The notes beneath the pieces are model-generated. The model was not told the DNA's origin. It did no database searches and saw nothing but the letters and a program-made list of their open reading frames with translations. A stretch of DNA of 64,000 nt from contig NZ_LMDE01000016.1 in NCBI RefSeq assembly GCF_001425025.1, positions 83,773-147,772 of the forward strand, given 5' to 3'. The translations under genes were made by a program, and so were the position numbers. Numbering within the stretch: the stretch's first letter is position 1; each line of letters opens with the position of its first letter. The stretch comes from Nocardioides sp. Root122. GTDB lineage: Bacteria > Actinomycetota > Actinomycetes > Propionibacteriales > Nocardioidaceae. Of the stretch, positions 15,683-23,543 are shown piece after piece.

Positions 15683-16189
15683 ATGGACAACCCGGCGGCC
15701 GGAAGTGTCGCTCGAGCTGAGAAGACGCACAACCTGCTCGCGTGGGTCCTGGTAGGGGTCATCGTCGTTTGCACCGTGGTGCTGGGCGTCTCCAAGCCTG
15801 GGACCGCTGTGACGGTCTTTCTCACCGTAGTGTCAGCAGTTGCTGGTGCGGCGCTTGGAAACGTGCTTCGTATCGATCTCTCGCAGAGCGTTTTTCGAAA
15901 TCAGGCGCGGCCGGCGACGCGCCACCTTTTCGATCAGGTACAAAGACTGCAGCGGCTAGTAGTCCGAGTCGAAGCCCACGGTGCGGCTTGCAAGGCTGAG
16001 CGGATCTCCCAAGAACGAGTGGCAGACTGGTTCGTCGCGGTGGGAAACGACCTACGCTCGGAAATCGATGCGACCGCGACAGCCATCGACAACTGGAGCG
16101 ATCTAGCCTCGGACGTCCGGGAAGACGAATGGTCGAAATACCTCAAGCGCGACAACCGACTGCCTGGACACGAAGGAAATGAAGAATGA
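15683..16189 (+). CDS. Island membrane protein with two N-terminal transmembrane helices
   Basis: 168 residues from ATG 15683; an in-frame ATG at 15656 would add nine. Two adjacent transmembrane helices occupy about residues 17-60 (LLAWVLVGVIVVCTVVLGV and TAVTVFLTVVSAVAGAALG). Then follows a soluble, partly coiled-coil domain of about 110 residues (HLFDQVQRLQRLVVRVEAH). No family recognised. It is coupled to the next gene by an ATGA overlap, so the two products probably act together at the membrane. Codon use is clearly less GC-biased than in the flanking chromosome. Confidence 0.7.
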   Translation: MDNPAAGSVARAEKTHNLLAWVLVGVIVVCTVVLGVSKPGTAVTVFLTVVSAVAGAALGNVLRIDLSQSVFRNQARPATRHLFDQVQRLQRLVVRVEAHGAACKAERISQERVADWFVAVGNDLRSEIDATATAIDNWSDLASDVREDEWSKYLKRDNRLPGHEGNEE

Positions 16190-16674
16190 ATCAAGAACGT
16201 ATTCGGGGGAAGGTCGCTCGCGTCAATAGCGATCGAGAACTCATCATCAACCGCGGAGCCGCTGATGGGGTCACTGAAGGAACGTTCTTTTATGTTCGCG
16301 ACGAGCCCGTCGTGATCACCGACCCGGACTCGGGTGAATCCTTGGGCGAAGTGCTACCTATCAAGATCGTCGTACGCGCTGACGAAGTGGACGAAAAGTT
16401 CTGCATTGCGCGGACTTTTCGGTCCCGGCGTGTGCTGGTACGAGAAGCGGAGCCCGGAAACGACCAATTCGGTGCAGTCTTGAAGTCATGGCGTGCGCAA
16501 CTCCAGCCCCCGCGCCCAGCTGAATACGAGACGCGCGTAGAAACGCTTCGAGTCGATCCGACTAAAGGATCGCCGATCGACGATCGCGACAGCATCGTGC
16601 GAGTAGGCGATGTAGTGGAGTCAGTGCTCGCCGGTGAGGACATAGACCCCGTCACGACGACCCTCTTCAAGTAG
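16186..16674 (+). CDS. Island protein with an FlgT-C-like beta domain
   Basis: 162 residues, start overlapping the membrane-protein stop. Residues 5-75 read GKVARVNSDRELIINRG, then GVTEGTFFYV, DPDSGESLGEVLPI and KIVVRADEV. This resembles the FlgT C-terminal type beta-barrel (G-V-x-V...IN-G...GV..G..F.V...DP.TGE.LG). Such domains sit in varied multiprotein assemblies and are not enzymes. The C-terminal half is unrecognised. It contains many Arg/Glu pairs and ends DPVTTTLFK. Together with the 15683 gene it forms a compact two-gene module of unknown role, possibly a membrane sensor or effector. Confidence 0.65.
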   Translation: MNQERIRGKVARVNSDRELIINRGAADGVTEGTFFYVRDEPVVITDPDSGESLGEVLPIKIVVRADEVDEKFCIARTFRSRRVLVREAEPGNDQFGAVLKSWRAQLQPPRPAEYETRVETLRVDPTKGSPIDDRDSIVRVGDVVESVLAGEDIDPVTTTLFK

Positions 16675-16841
16675 CCGTGCCGTAGGCGGCACGCGTGATC
16701 CAGGCCGGAGAGCGTTCGAACCTTGATGTAGTCCGCGTGAATGACGCGGGTTAAGTCGCGCCGAGCATGGTCGCGATCTGACCCGAGAGTGGTTCGCGGG
16801 CCAGGTCGTGCTGGAAAGTCGTAGCAGCGTAGGTTCGGCGT

Positions 16842-18278
16842 GTGAAATTCTTGAACGGGCAGGGTCATGACGTTGATCTCACGTACGACGACGTCTTCAT
16901 GGTCCCGCGCCACTCCTCCGTGGCCAGCCGCTACGACGTCGACCTGGCCACCTCCGACGGCACCGGCGCGACGCTGCCGCTCGTCGTCGCCAACATGACG
17001 GCGATCGCCGGTCGGCGGATGGCCGAGACGGTCGCCCGGCGCGGGGGCATCACCGTCATCCCGCAGGACATCCCGATCCAGGTGGTCGCCGACGTGGTGG
17101 CCTGGGTGAAGGAGCGGCACCCGGTGTTCGACACCCCGATCGAGCTGCGCCCCGACCAGACCGTCGCCGAGGCCCTGTCGCTGATCCCGAAGCGCGCGCA
17201 CAAGGCAGCCGTCGTGGTGCAGGACGGACGTCCGGTGGGCGTGGTGTCCGAGGCCGACTGCGCGGACGTGGACCGCTTCGCCCAGGTCCAGGCGGTGATG
17301 AACCGCTCGGTCGTCACGGTGGCCGCCTCGACCGACCCCCGCGAGGTCTACGACGCCATCGAGCGGGCCAAGGCGCCGCTGGCCGTCGCGGTCTCCGGGT
17401 CCGGCGAGCTGGTGGGGGTGCTGACCCGGCTCGGCGCGCTGCGCGCCACGCTCTACAACCCCGCGCTCGACGACGGCGGCCGCCTGCGGATCGCCGCGGC
17501 GGTCGGCGTGAACCGCGAGGTCGCCGACCGCGCCCAGGACCTCCTCGAGGCCGGCGTCGACTGCCTGGTCGTGGACACCGCCCACGGGCACCAGGACCGG
17601 ATGGTCCAGGCCCTGCAGGCGGTCCGGGCGCTGTCTCCCACCGTCCCCGTCGCGGCCGGCAACGTCGTCTCGGCGGACGGCACCCGGGCGCTGATCGAGG
17701 CCGGTGCCGACATCGTCAAGGTCGGCGTCGGGCCGGGCGCCATGTGCACCACCCGGATGATGACCGGCGTCGGCCGCCCCCAGTTCTCCGCCGTGCTCGA
17801 GTGCGCGGCCGCCGCACGCGAGCTCGGCAAGCACGTCTGGGCGGACGGAGGAGTACGCCACCCGCGCGACGTCGCCCTCGCCCTGGCCGCGGGTGCCTCG
17901 TCGGTGATGATCGGCTCCTGGTTCGCCGGCACCCACGAGTCGCCCGGCGACCTGATGCACGACGCCGACGGCCGCCCGTTCAAGGTGTCCTTCGGGATGG
18001 CCTCGGCACGCGCGGTGGCCAACCGCACGGCCGGCGAGTCGTCGTACGACCGGGCCCGCAAGGGGCTCTACGAGGAGGGCATCTCCTCGTCGCGGATGTA
18101 CCTCGACCCCGACCGTCCCGGGGTCGAGGACCTCATCGACCAGATCTGCTCCGGCGTGCGCTCCTCGTGCACCTACGCCGGCGCGAGCGACCTCGCCGAG
18201 CTCCACGAGCGGGCGCTCGTCGGGGTGCAGTCCGCGGCCGGCTTCCACGAGGGCCGGCCCCTCGAGAAGTCCTGGTGA
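16842..18278 (+). CDS. guaB1: GuaB1, IMP dehydrogenase-family protein (GMP reductase type)
   Basis: 478 residues from GTG 16842. It has an IMPDH/GMPR TIM barrel with two CBS domains inserted at about residues 95-200 (ELRPDQTVAEALSLIPKRAH, NRSVVTVAASTDPREVYD). The barrel carries the catalytic loop GVGPGAMCTTRMMTGVG with Cys302, and the DIVKVGVG phosphate site. Mycobacterial GuaB1 has been shown to be a GMP reductase with regulatory CBS domains, making IMP from GMP, so this is the best functional guess. The first 14 codons come from the inserted element. The original start is stranded at 13016. Confidence 0.88.
   Translation: MKFLNGQGHDVDLTYDDVFMVPRHSSVASRYDVDLATSDGTGATLPLVVANMTAIAGRRMAETVARRGGITVIPQDIPIQVVADVVAWVKERHPVFDTPIELRPDQTVAEALSLIPKRAHKAAVVVQDGRPVGVVSEADCADVDRFAQVQAVMNRSVVTVAASTDPREVYDAIERAKAPLAVAVSGSGELVGVLTRLGALRATLYNPALDDGGRLRIAAAVGVNREVADRAQDLLEAGVDCLVVDTAHGHQDRMVQALQAVRALSPTVPVAAGNVVSADGTRALIEAGADIVKVGVGPGAMCTTRMMTGVGRPQFSAVLECAAAARELGKHVWADGGVRHPRDVALALAAGASSVMIGSWFAGTHESPGDLMHDADGRPFKVSFGMASARAVANRTAGESSYDRARKGLYEEGISSSRMYLDPDRPGVEDLIDQICSGVRSSCTYAGASDLAELHERALVGVQSAAGFHEGRPLEKSW
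16878..16901. repeat. Right attachment-site-like repeat (attR), inside guaB1
   Basis: Matches 13049-13072 at 22 of 24 positions; the identical core is 16884-16897. It encodes LTYDDVFM of the intact guaB1, showing that the element brought its own copy of the first codons. Confidence 0.7.
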
Positions 18279-18282
18279 CGCG

Positions 18283-18954
18283 ATGAGGGAGCTCGAGCAC
18301 GTCTTCGTGATGACCTACGGCCGGTCGGGGTCGACCCTGCTGATGGGCATCCTCAACTCGATCCCGGGCTGGCTGCTGCGCGGGGAGAACCGCCACGCGA
18401 TGCGCCACCTCTACGACTTCCACCGCAGCGGCCTCGCCGAGAAGGCCCGGGTCGACCCGGCGCGGGCGAGCCGGCCGACGCACCCGTGGTTCGGCATCGA
18501 GGGCTTCCCGGAGGTCGCCTCGCTGCAGCACATCCGTGCGCTGGCCGAGGCGACGCTGCTGCGCCCGGAGCACGACACCCGGGTCAGCGGCTACAAGGAG
18601 ATCCGCTGGTACGACGCCGACCTCCCCGACTACGTCGACTTCCTCCGCCAGGTCTTCCCCGGTGCGCGGTTCGTCGTCAACACCCGCAACCTCACCGACG
18701 TCGCGGCCAGCAACTACTGGACCCACAAGGACGACCCCCTCTCGCAGGTGCAGGCGATCGAGGAGAAGATCCTGAGCACCGCCGCCGGTCTGGGTGACGC
18801 GGCCTACCGCGTCCACTACGACGACTACGTCGCCGACCCCGAGGCGCTGCGCGGCCTGTTCGACTGGCTCGGCGAGGTCTACGACCAGAACCGCATCGAG
18901 GCCGTGCTGGCCACCCCGCACTCGCGGGTCGGCAAGCACCGGGACGTCGAGTGA
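18283..18954 (+). CDS. Sulfotransferase family protein
   Basis: 223 residues. The N-terminal VFVMTYGRSGSTLLMGILNS is the PAPS 5'-phosphosulfate-binding loop, and VFPGARFVVNTRNLTDVAASNYW is the 3'-phosphate site (RxxxD/S region). The family transfers sulfuryl groups from PAPS to carbohydrates or small molecules. The acceptor cannot be predicted. The ATG is 5 nt after the guaB1 stop, and the end overlaps the next start (GTGA), so guaB1, this gene and the nucleosidase gene are probably co-transcribed. Confidence 0.8.
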   Translation: MRELEHVFVMTYGRSGSTLLMGILNSIPGWLLRGENRHAMRHLYDFHRSGLAEKARVDPARASRPTHPWFGIEGFPEVASLQHIRALAEATLLRPEHDTRVSGYKEIRWYDADLPDYVDFLRQVFPGARFVVNTRNLTDVAASNYWTHKDDPLSQVQAIEEKILSTAAGLGDAAYRVHYDDYVADPEALRGLFDWLGEVYDQNRIEAVLATPHSRVGKHRDVE

Positions 18955-19514
18955 CGCCGCGCGTGCTGGTGGTCTCGGCCACCGCGGCCGAGGCCGCCCA
19001 CGTGCCGGCCGGCCTGCCGCTGGTCGTCACCGGCATGGGCAAGGTGGCTGCCGCGACCGCGACCGCGCGCGCCCTGTCGTCGTACGACGACCACGCCGGG
19101 CTGACGGTGGTGAACATCGGCACCGCCGGCGCCCTCCGTCCCGGGCTGAGCGGGCTCTTCGAGCCGGGGACGGTGCTCAACCACGACCTGAGCGCTGACG
19201 TGATCCGCTCGCTCGGCCACGACCCGCAGGAGCGGCTCGAGGTGGGGGAGTCGGACGTGATCCTGGCGACCGGCGACGTGTTCGTCAGCGACCCGGCGGT
19301 GCGTGACGCCCTGGCCGAGCGGGCACACCTCGTCGACATGGAGGGCTACGCCGTGGCCTACGCCTGCCGCGAGCTCGGCGTGCCCGTGCGGCTGGTCAAG
19401 CACGTCTCGGACCCCGCCGACGAGTCGGCGCTCGACTGGCCGACCGTGGTCGAGGCGTCGGCGCGCGTGCTCGGTGAGTGGGTCCGGACCGAGGTGCTCG
19501 CCCCGCGAGGTTGA
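18951..19514 (+). CDS. Purine/MTA-SAH type nucleosidase
   Basis: 187 residues, GTG start overlapping the previous stop. The nucleoside-phosphorylase fold is visible: VVTGMGKVAAATATARAL (phosphate/ribose loop), VVNIGTAGALRPGLSGLFEPG, and HLVDMEGYAVAYACRELGV, where the DMEG motif binds the ribose hydroxyls. The late Asp in KHVSDPADESAL takes the place of the catalytic Asp. It probably hydrolyses 5'-methylthioadenosine, S-adenosylhomocysteine or a related nucleoside. It is shorter than typical MTAN (about 230). Confidence 0.82.
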   Translation: MTPRVLVVSATAAEAAHVPAGLPLVVTGMGKVAAATATARALSSYDDHAGLTVVNIGTAGALRPGLSGLFEPGTVLNHDLSADVIRSLGHDPQERLEVGESDVILATGDVFVSDPAVRDALAERAHLVDMEGYAVAYACRELGVPVRLVKHVSDPADESALDWPTVVEASARVLGEWVRTEVLAPRG

Positions 19515-19561
19515 GCACCCGGGCTCAGGGGTCGTGGGGCGATGGCGTCGATACTCGCCCC

Positions 19562-19939
19562 ATGGTGACGACACGTCCGACGTCGGTGGCCGCCTCCGTG
19601 GCCGTGGCCCTGCTGGCTCCGCCGGCTGCGTGGCTGGTGTGGGTCTCGTGGAGCGACGGGAAGGCCAGCGACGCCATGCACGTCGCGTGGTTCGTCACGG
19701 TCGCGCTCGGCTGCGTGCTCGCAGGGGCCCTGGCCCCCCGGAGCGCACGGTTGCTCTGGCCGGCGCTCGTGGCAGTCGTGTCGACGATCGTCACGCTCTT
19801 CGCGTGGTGGTCGGGAGAGGACGAGAGCGGGCTCTTCCTGGTCGGCATATTCATCGCCACGCCGCCGGTGGTCGCCGCGTCCCTCCCGCTCATGCTCCTC
19901 GGACGGGCCCTGGCGTCATCCCGGCTCGGCGGGCGCTGA
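19562..19939 (+). CDS. Small membrane protein of unknown function
   Basis: 125 residues from ATG 19562 (MVTTRPTSVAASVAVALLAP). It has four hydrophobic segments: AVALLAPPAAWLVWVSW, VAWFVTVALGCVLAGAL, LLWPALVAVVSTIVTLFAWW, and FLVGIFIATPPVVAASLPLMLL. No recognisable family. It lies in the gap between the nucleosidase gene and the convergent epimerase gene. Confidence 0.6.
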   Translation: MVTTRPTSVAASVAVALLAPPAAWLVWVSWSDGKASDAMHVAWFVTVALGCVLAGALAPRSARLLWPALVAVVSTIVTLFAWWSGEDESGLFLVGIFIATPPVVAASLPLMLLGRALASSRLGGR

Positions 19940-20053
19940 GCCCGTCGCCTCGCTGAGCCGGGCATGTCCACCCCTGCGGGCGACGACCCGGGTGGTGCCC
20001 GGGGCTGGCTCTCGTAGCGGACTCTCGGGGCGGTCGCCGCAGCACGTCGGGCC

Positions 20054-21121
20054 TCACGGTTCGCTCCGTCGGCTGACCGGCCCACGACGGAGCGCGCGGA
20101 CGAGGCCGCCTGCGACCGTGCGCGGACGCAGGACGGGCGTCCCGGCGGAGTCCGTGTCCTGCATGCCCGCAAGGGTCTCGGAGAGCACCGCCCTCGCGTC
20201 CGTCGTGGGTGCCCAGCCGAGATCGCGGCGCGCCCGCGTGGTGTCGAGCAGCGGTACGGAGTAGGCCATGTCGATCCAGCCGGGGTCGAGCGGCTGGAGC
20301 CGTCCGTGCCAGCTTGCCGACACGGCCGCCCGCACGACGGCCGACGGGACGTGGACCAGGCGCGCGTGCAGTGCGTCGGCGACGTCCTGGGCGGTGATCG
20401 CGGGCTCGGCGGCGAGGTTGAACGCGCCCGGCACCCGACCCTCGACCACCCGGACCAGCGCGTCGGCGACGTCGTCGGCATGCACCATCGGGATCACCAG
20501 CCCGGCGTCGAGAGGCACCACCGGGACGTGGCGCAGCAGGGCAGCGGGCACCACCGTGGGCAGCCCGTAGCGGAGGAGCGCGCTGCCGGCTGCCCGCTGG
20601 CCGATGATGCCCGGGCGCATGCGGGTCACGACGAGGCCGGGAGCGTCGACCTGCAGCTCGTCGAGGAGCGTCTCGGCGGCAGCCTTGTGCCGGCTGTACA
20701 TGGAGGTGGGCACGCCACCGGTCGGCCAGCTCTCGTCGACGGGCGCGTCGTCGCGCTTGGGCGAGTAGGCGCCCACCGACGACATGTGGACGAGGTGCGG
20801 CACGCCGGTGGACAGCACAGCATCGATGACGCGTGCCGTGCCGCCGACGCCCAGCTCGCGGAGGTGCTCCTCGCGGTGCGAGGGCTGGAACCCCCAGGCC
20901 AGGTGGACCACCGCGTCCGCCCCCGCCACGGCCTCCTGAAGTGCCGGGACGTCCGACTGGTCGGTGAGGTCGACCGCGGCCCAGTCCATCCCTGGCGCAG
21001 GTGCCTGGCCGGTGGGTGGGCGACGGACGACGCCGACGAGGTCGTGGGAGCCGTCCTGGGAGAGCCGGCGGACGAGGGCCGAGCCGACGTTGCCGCTGGC
21101 CCCAGTGATCACGATGCGCAT
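20054..21121 (-). CDS. NAD(P)-dependent epimerase/dehydratase (extended SDR)
   Basis: 355 residues. The N-terminal dinucleotide-binding motif is VITGASGNVGSALVRRL (TGxxGxxG) and the catalytic YxxxK is MYSRHKAAAETLL. HMSSVGAYSP supplies the active-site serine. The later VVPLDAGLVIPMVHADDVADALV is the typical extended-SDR substrate segment. It acts on nucleotide-sugars or similar substrates, which the sequence does not reveal. It is divergent from nothing: the LysR-domain gene upstream is on the same strand, 35 nt away, so they may be co-transcribed. Confidence 0.85.
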   Translation of the reverse strand: MRIVITGASGNVGSALVRRLSQDGSHDLVGVVRRPPTGQAPAPGMDWAAVDLTDQSDVPALQEAVAGADAVVHLAWGFQPSHREEHLRELGVGGTARVIDAVLSTGVPHLVHMSSVGAYSPKRDDAPVDESWPTGGVPTSMYSRHKAAAETLLDELQVDAPGLVVTRMRPGIIGQRAAGSALLRYGLPTVVPAALLRHVPVVPLDAGLVIPMVHADDVADALVRVVEGRVPGAFNLAAEPAITAQDVADALHARLVHVPSAVVRAAVSASWHGRLQPLDPGWIDMAYSVPLLDTTRARRDLGWAPTTDARAVLSETLAGMQDTDSAGTPVLRPRTVAGGLVRALRRGPVSRRSEP

Positions 21122-21156
21122 GAGCGCCCTGTACCCCGTGGCGTGCGCCGCAGACG

Positions 21157-21738
21157 TCAGCGTGAGGTGTTCGCCGTACGTCCCTTGGTGACACCGACGA
21201 ACGCCTGGGTGACCTCGTCGTCGCGCTCGATCCTCCAGACGACGGCGATCGTCGTGGGCTCCAGGTCGGAGACCACCCGGCTCACCACGTCCTTGCGCTG
21301 GTGGAGCCGGGCGATCGACATCGGGAGGATCACCACACCCGTGCCGGCGGCGACCGTCTCGATCGCCTCCTGCTCCGACATCGGCGGCCAGTCGAGCTGC
21401 TCGGCCGCCGGCGTCCAGCCGCTGGAGTGGGGGCGGACGAGCTGCTCGTCGGCGAGGTCGGCCGTCGTGACCTCCTCGTCGGCGGCGGCCAGCAGGTGCT
21501 CCCGCGACCCGACGGCGACCTGCAGCTCGTCGTAGAGTCGCACGCAGTGCAGGCCCTCGCGGTCGACGGGCAGCCGCACGATCGCCATGTCGAGACTGCC
21601 GTCCCGCACGCCGTCGAGCTGCTCGGCCTCCGTGACCGGCACGAGCTCGAGCGGCTCGCGGCGGCGGTCACGCCAGTGGCGCGCCCACTTGTCCGGGGTG
21701 GCGCCGGTGACGAAACCGATGCGGAGCGTGGCGGTCAT
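21157..21738 (-). CDS. Stand-alone LysR-type substrate-binding domain protein
   Basis: 193 residues. The whole protein is the periplasmic-binding-like effector domain of LysR regulators: LRIGFVTGATPDKWARHW, then DGSLDMAIVRLPVDREGLHCVRLYDE, EHLLAAADEEVTTADLADEQLV, ETVAAGTGVVILPMSIARLH. The N-terminal winged HTH is absent; translation starts directly at the effector domain and there is no HTH coding upstream. It may sense a ligand and act by protein-protein contact. Stand-alone versions occur widely in actinobacteria. Confidence 0.8.
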   Translation of the reverse strand: MTATLRIGFVTGATPDKWARHWRDRRREPLELVPVTEAEQLDGVRDGSLDMAIVRLPVDREGLHCVRLYDELQVAVGSREHLLAAADEEVTTADLADEQLVRPHSSGWTPAAEQLDWPPMSEQEAIETVAAGTGVVILPMSIARLHQRKDVVSRVVSDLEPTTIAVVWRIERDDEVTQAFVGVTKGRTANTSR

Positions 21739-21765
21739 GGCACCGACCCTAGGCGCACCAGGCCG

Positions 21766-23460
21766 TCAGGCGTCGGGGTCCCGCTTCACCGACAGCACGA
21801 AGTCGTCGCCGTGCTCGGTGACGCCGGTGATGACCGCGGCCTCGACTGCCTCGAGGGCGTACTTGCGGCGCACCACCATCGGGTCCTGGGCCAGGTCCTT
21901 CACCAGGGCAGCGGCGAGGCCGATCATGATCAGGACGAACGGCAGGGCGGCGATCACGGTGATGGTCTGCAGGCCGCTGAGCGCGTCCGCGCCCCCGACG
22001 AGGAGCATCACCGCGGCGACGGCACCGGTGGCGACACCCCAGAAGATCACCGTGGGGCGGCTCGGGTGGATGGTGCCCCGCTCGGAGAGCGAGCCCATCA
22101 CGATCGAGGCCGCGTCGGCGCCGGAGACGAAGAAGATGCCGACCAGCACCATCACGGCGATGCTGGAGACCGTGGCGAGGGGGTAGGCCTCGAGGGTGGT
22201 GAAGAGCTGCTGCTCCAGGCCACCGGCGCCGGCGATGTCCGTGCCCGCCTTCTGCAGGTCGATCGCGGCACCACCGAAGATGCAGAACCACACGACGCTG
22301 ACCAGGCTCGGTACGAGGAGCACGCCCGTCACGAACTGGCGGATGGTGCGGCCACGGGAGATGCGGGCGATGAACATGCCCACGAACGGCGTCCACGACA
22401 GCCACCACGCCCAGTAGAAGACCGTCCAGCTGGAGAGCCAGTCACTGGTCTCCGCGCCCTCGGCCGCCGTGCGGGCGGCCATCATCGGGAGGTCGGCGAC
22501 GTAGCTGCCGATCGAGGTCGGCACCAGGTTCAGGATGAACACGGTCGGGCCGACGATGAACACGAAGAGGGCCAGGGCCACGGCGAGGACCATGTTGATG
22601 TTCGACAGCCACTGGATGCCCTTGGCGACGCCGGAGACGGCCGACAGGACGAAGGCGGCGGTGAGGACGGCGATGATGCCGACCAGGACGGCGTTGCCGG
22701 TGTCACCGAGGCCGGCGACGATCTGCAGGCCGGACTCGATCTGGAGGGCGCCGAGGCCGAGCGAGGTGGCCGAGCCGAAGAGCGTGGCGAAGATGGCGAA
22801 CATGTCGATCGCCTTGCCGCCGAGACCGTGCGCGTGGCGGCCGAGGATCGGCTCGAAGGCCGAGCTGATCAGCTGCAGGCGGCCCTTGCGGTAGACGCCG
22901 TACGCGACGGCGAGCCCCACGACGGCGTAGATCGCCCACGGGTGCAGCGTCCAGTGGAACATCGTGGTGGCCATCGCGGCCTGCGCTGCCTCCGCGTTGC
23001 CCGCCTCGCCCGTGCCCGGCGGCGGGGTGACGAAGTGGGTGATCGGCTCCGAGACGCCGTAGAACATCAGGCCGATGCCCATGCCGGCGCTGAACATCAT
23101 CGCGACCCACGAGATGGTCCGGAACTCCGGCTCCTCGTCGTCGCGGCCGAGCGGGATGTTGCCGAACTTGCCCAGCGCGAGCCAGATGACGAACACGACG
23201 AAGGCGCTCGAGGTCAGCACGAAGAGCCAGCCGGCCTTCTCCATCGTCCACGCCAGGCCGCTGGCGGAGGCGTCTGCCAGACTGCCGGTGCTGACGAAGC
23301 CCCAGACGAGGAACGCCAGGCTGACCAGCGCCGTGACACCGAAGACCAGCTTGTCGAGGCCGGTCTCGCGGGACGTGTCGGGCTCGATGGCGGCGTCGAG
23401 CGCCGGGTGGGTCTCGTCGGGTGCGGGCAGGTCGCGGGGAGGTTCGATTCCTGTGGCCAT
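21766..23460 (-). CDS. BCCT family betaine/carnitine/choline transporter
   Basis: 564 residues with about 12 transmembrane helices after a hydrophilic N-terminus (residues 1-35, containing DTSRETGLDKLVFG). The BCCT core is clear: FSAGMGIGLMFYGVSEPITHF, HWTLHPWAIYAVVGLAVAYG, KGIQWLSNINMVLA and FYWAWWLSWTPFVGMFIARISRGRTIRQF. The last contains the aromatic-rich signature of the substrate site. These sodium- or proton-coupled symporters import compatible solutes under osmotic stress. The cytoplasmic C-terminus is short. Monocistronic. Confidence 0.92.
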   Translation of the reverse strand: MATGIEPPRDLPAPDETHPALDAAIEPDTSRETGLDKLVFGVTALVSLAFLVWGFVSTGSLADASASGLAWTMEKAGWLFVLTSSAFVVFVIWLALGKFGNIPLGRDDEEPEFRTISWVAMMFSAGMGIGLMFYGVSEPITHFVTPPPGTGEAGNAEAAQAAMATTMFHWTLHPWAIYAVVGLAVAYGVYRKGRLQLISSAFEPILGRHAHGLGGKAIDMFAIFATLFGSATSLGLGALQIESGLQIVAGLGDTGNAVLVGIIAVLTAAFVLSAVSGVAKGIQWLSNINMVLAVALALFVFIVGPTVFILNLVPTSIGSYVADLPMMAARTAAEGAETSDWLSSWTVFYWAWWLSWTPFVGMFIARISRGRTIRQFVTGVLLVPSLVSVVWFCIFGGAAIDLQKAGTDIAGAGGLEQQLFTTLEAYPLATVSSIAVMVLVGIFFVSGADAASIVMGSLSERGTIHPSRPTVIFWGVATGAVAAVMLLVGGADALSGLQTITVIAALPFVLIMIGLAAALVKDLAQDPMVVRRKYALEAVEAAVITGVTEHGDDFVLSVKRDPDA

Positions 23461-23543
23461 CCGGCGACGAGATCAAGAATCTCGGTGTCGAGCAACCTGA
23501 CACGCGAGTTCCCCGCTCAGGGTGAGACAAGGCCCACAGTCGG

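Larger units (their letters stand above)
13055..16897. mobile_element. About 3.8-kb integrative island in the guaB1 5' end
   Basis: Bounded by the 14-bp core repeats and carrying six genes not found in the flanking housekeeping order. DNA between about 13.35 and 16.85 kb is visibly AT-richer, with relaxed third positions, compared with both flanks. The right end supplies a replacement guaB1 start codon and 14 new codons before the shared sequence, so the target gene stays complete. No integrase, transposase or excisionase can be recognised inside. It may be a decayed island or one mobilised in trans. Confidence 0.7.
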
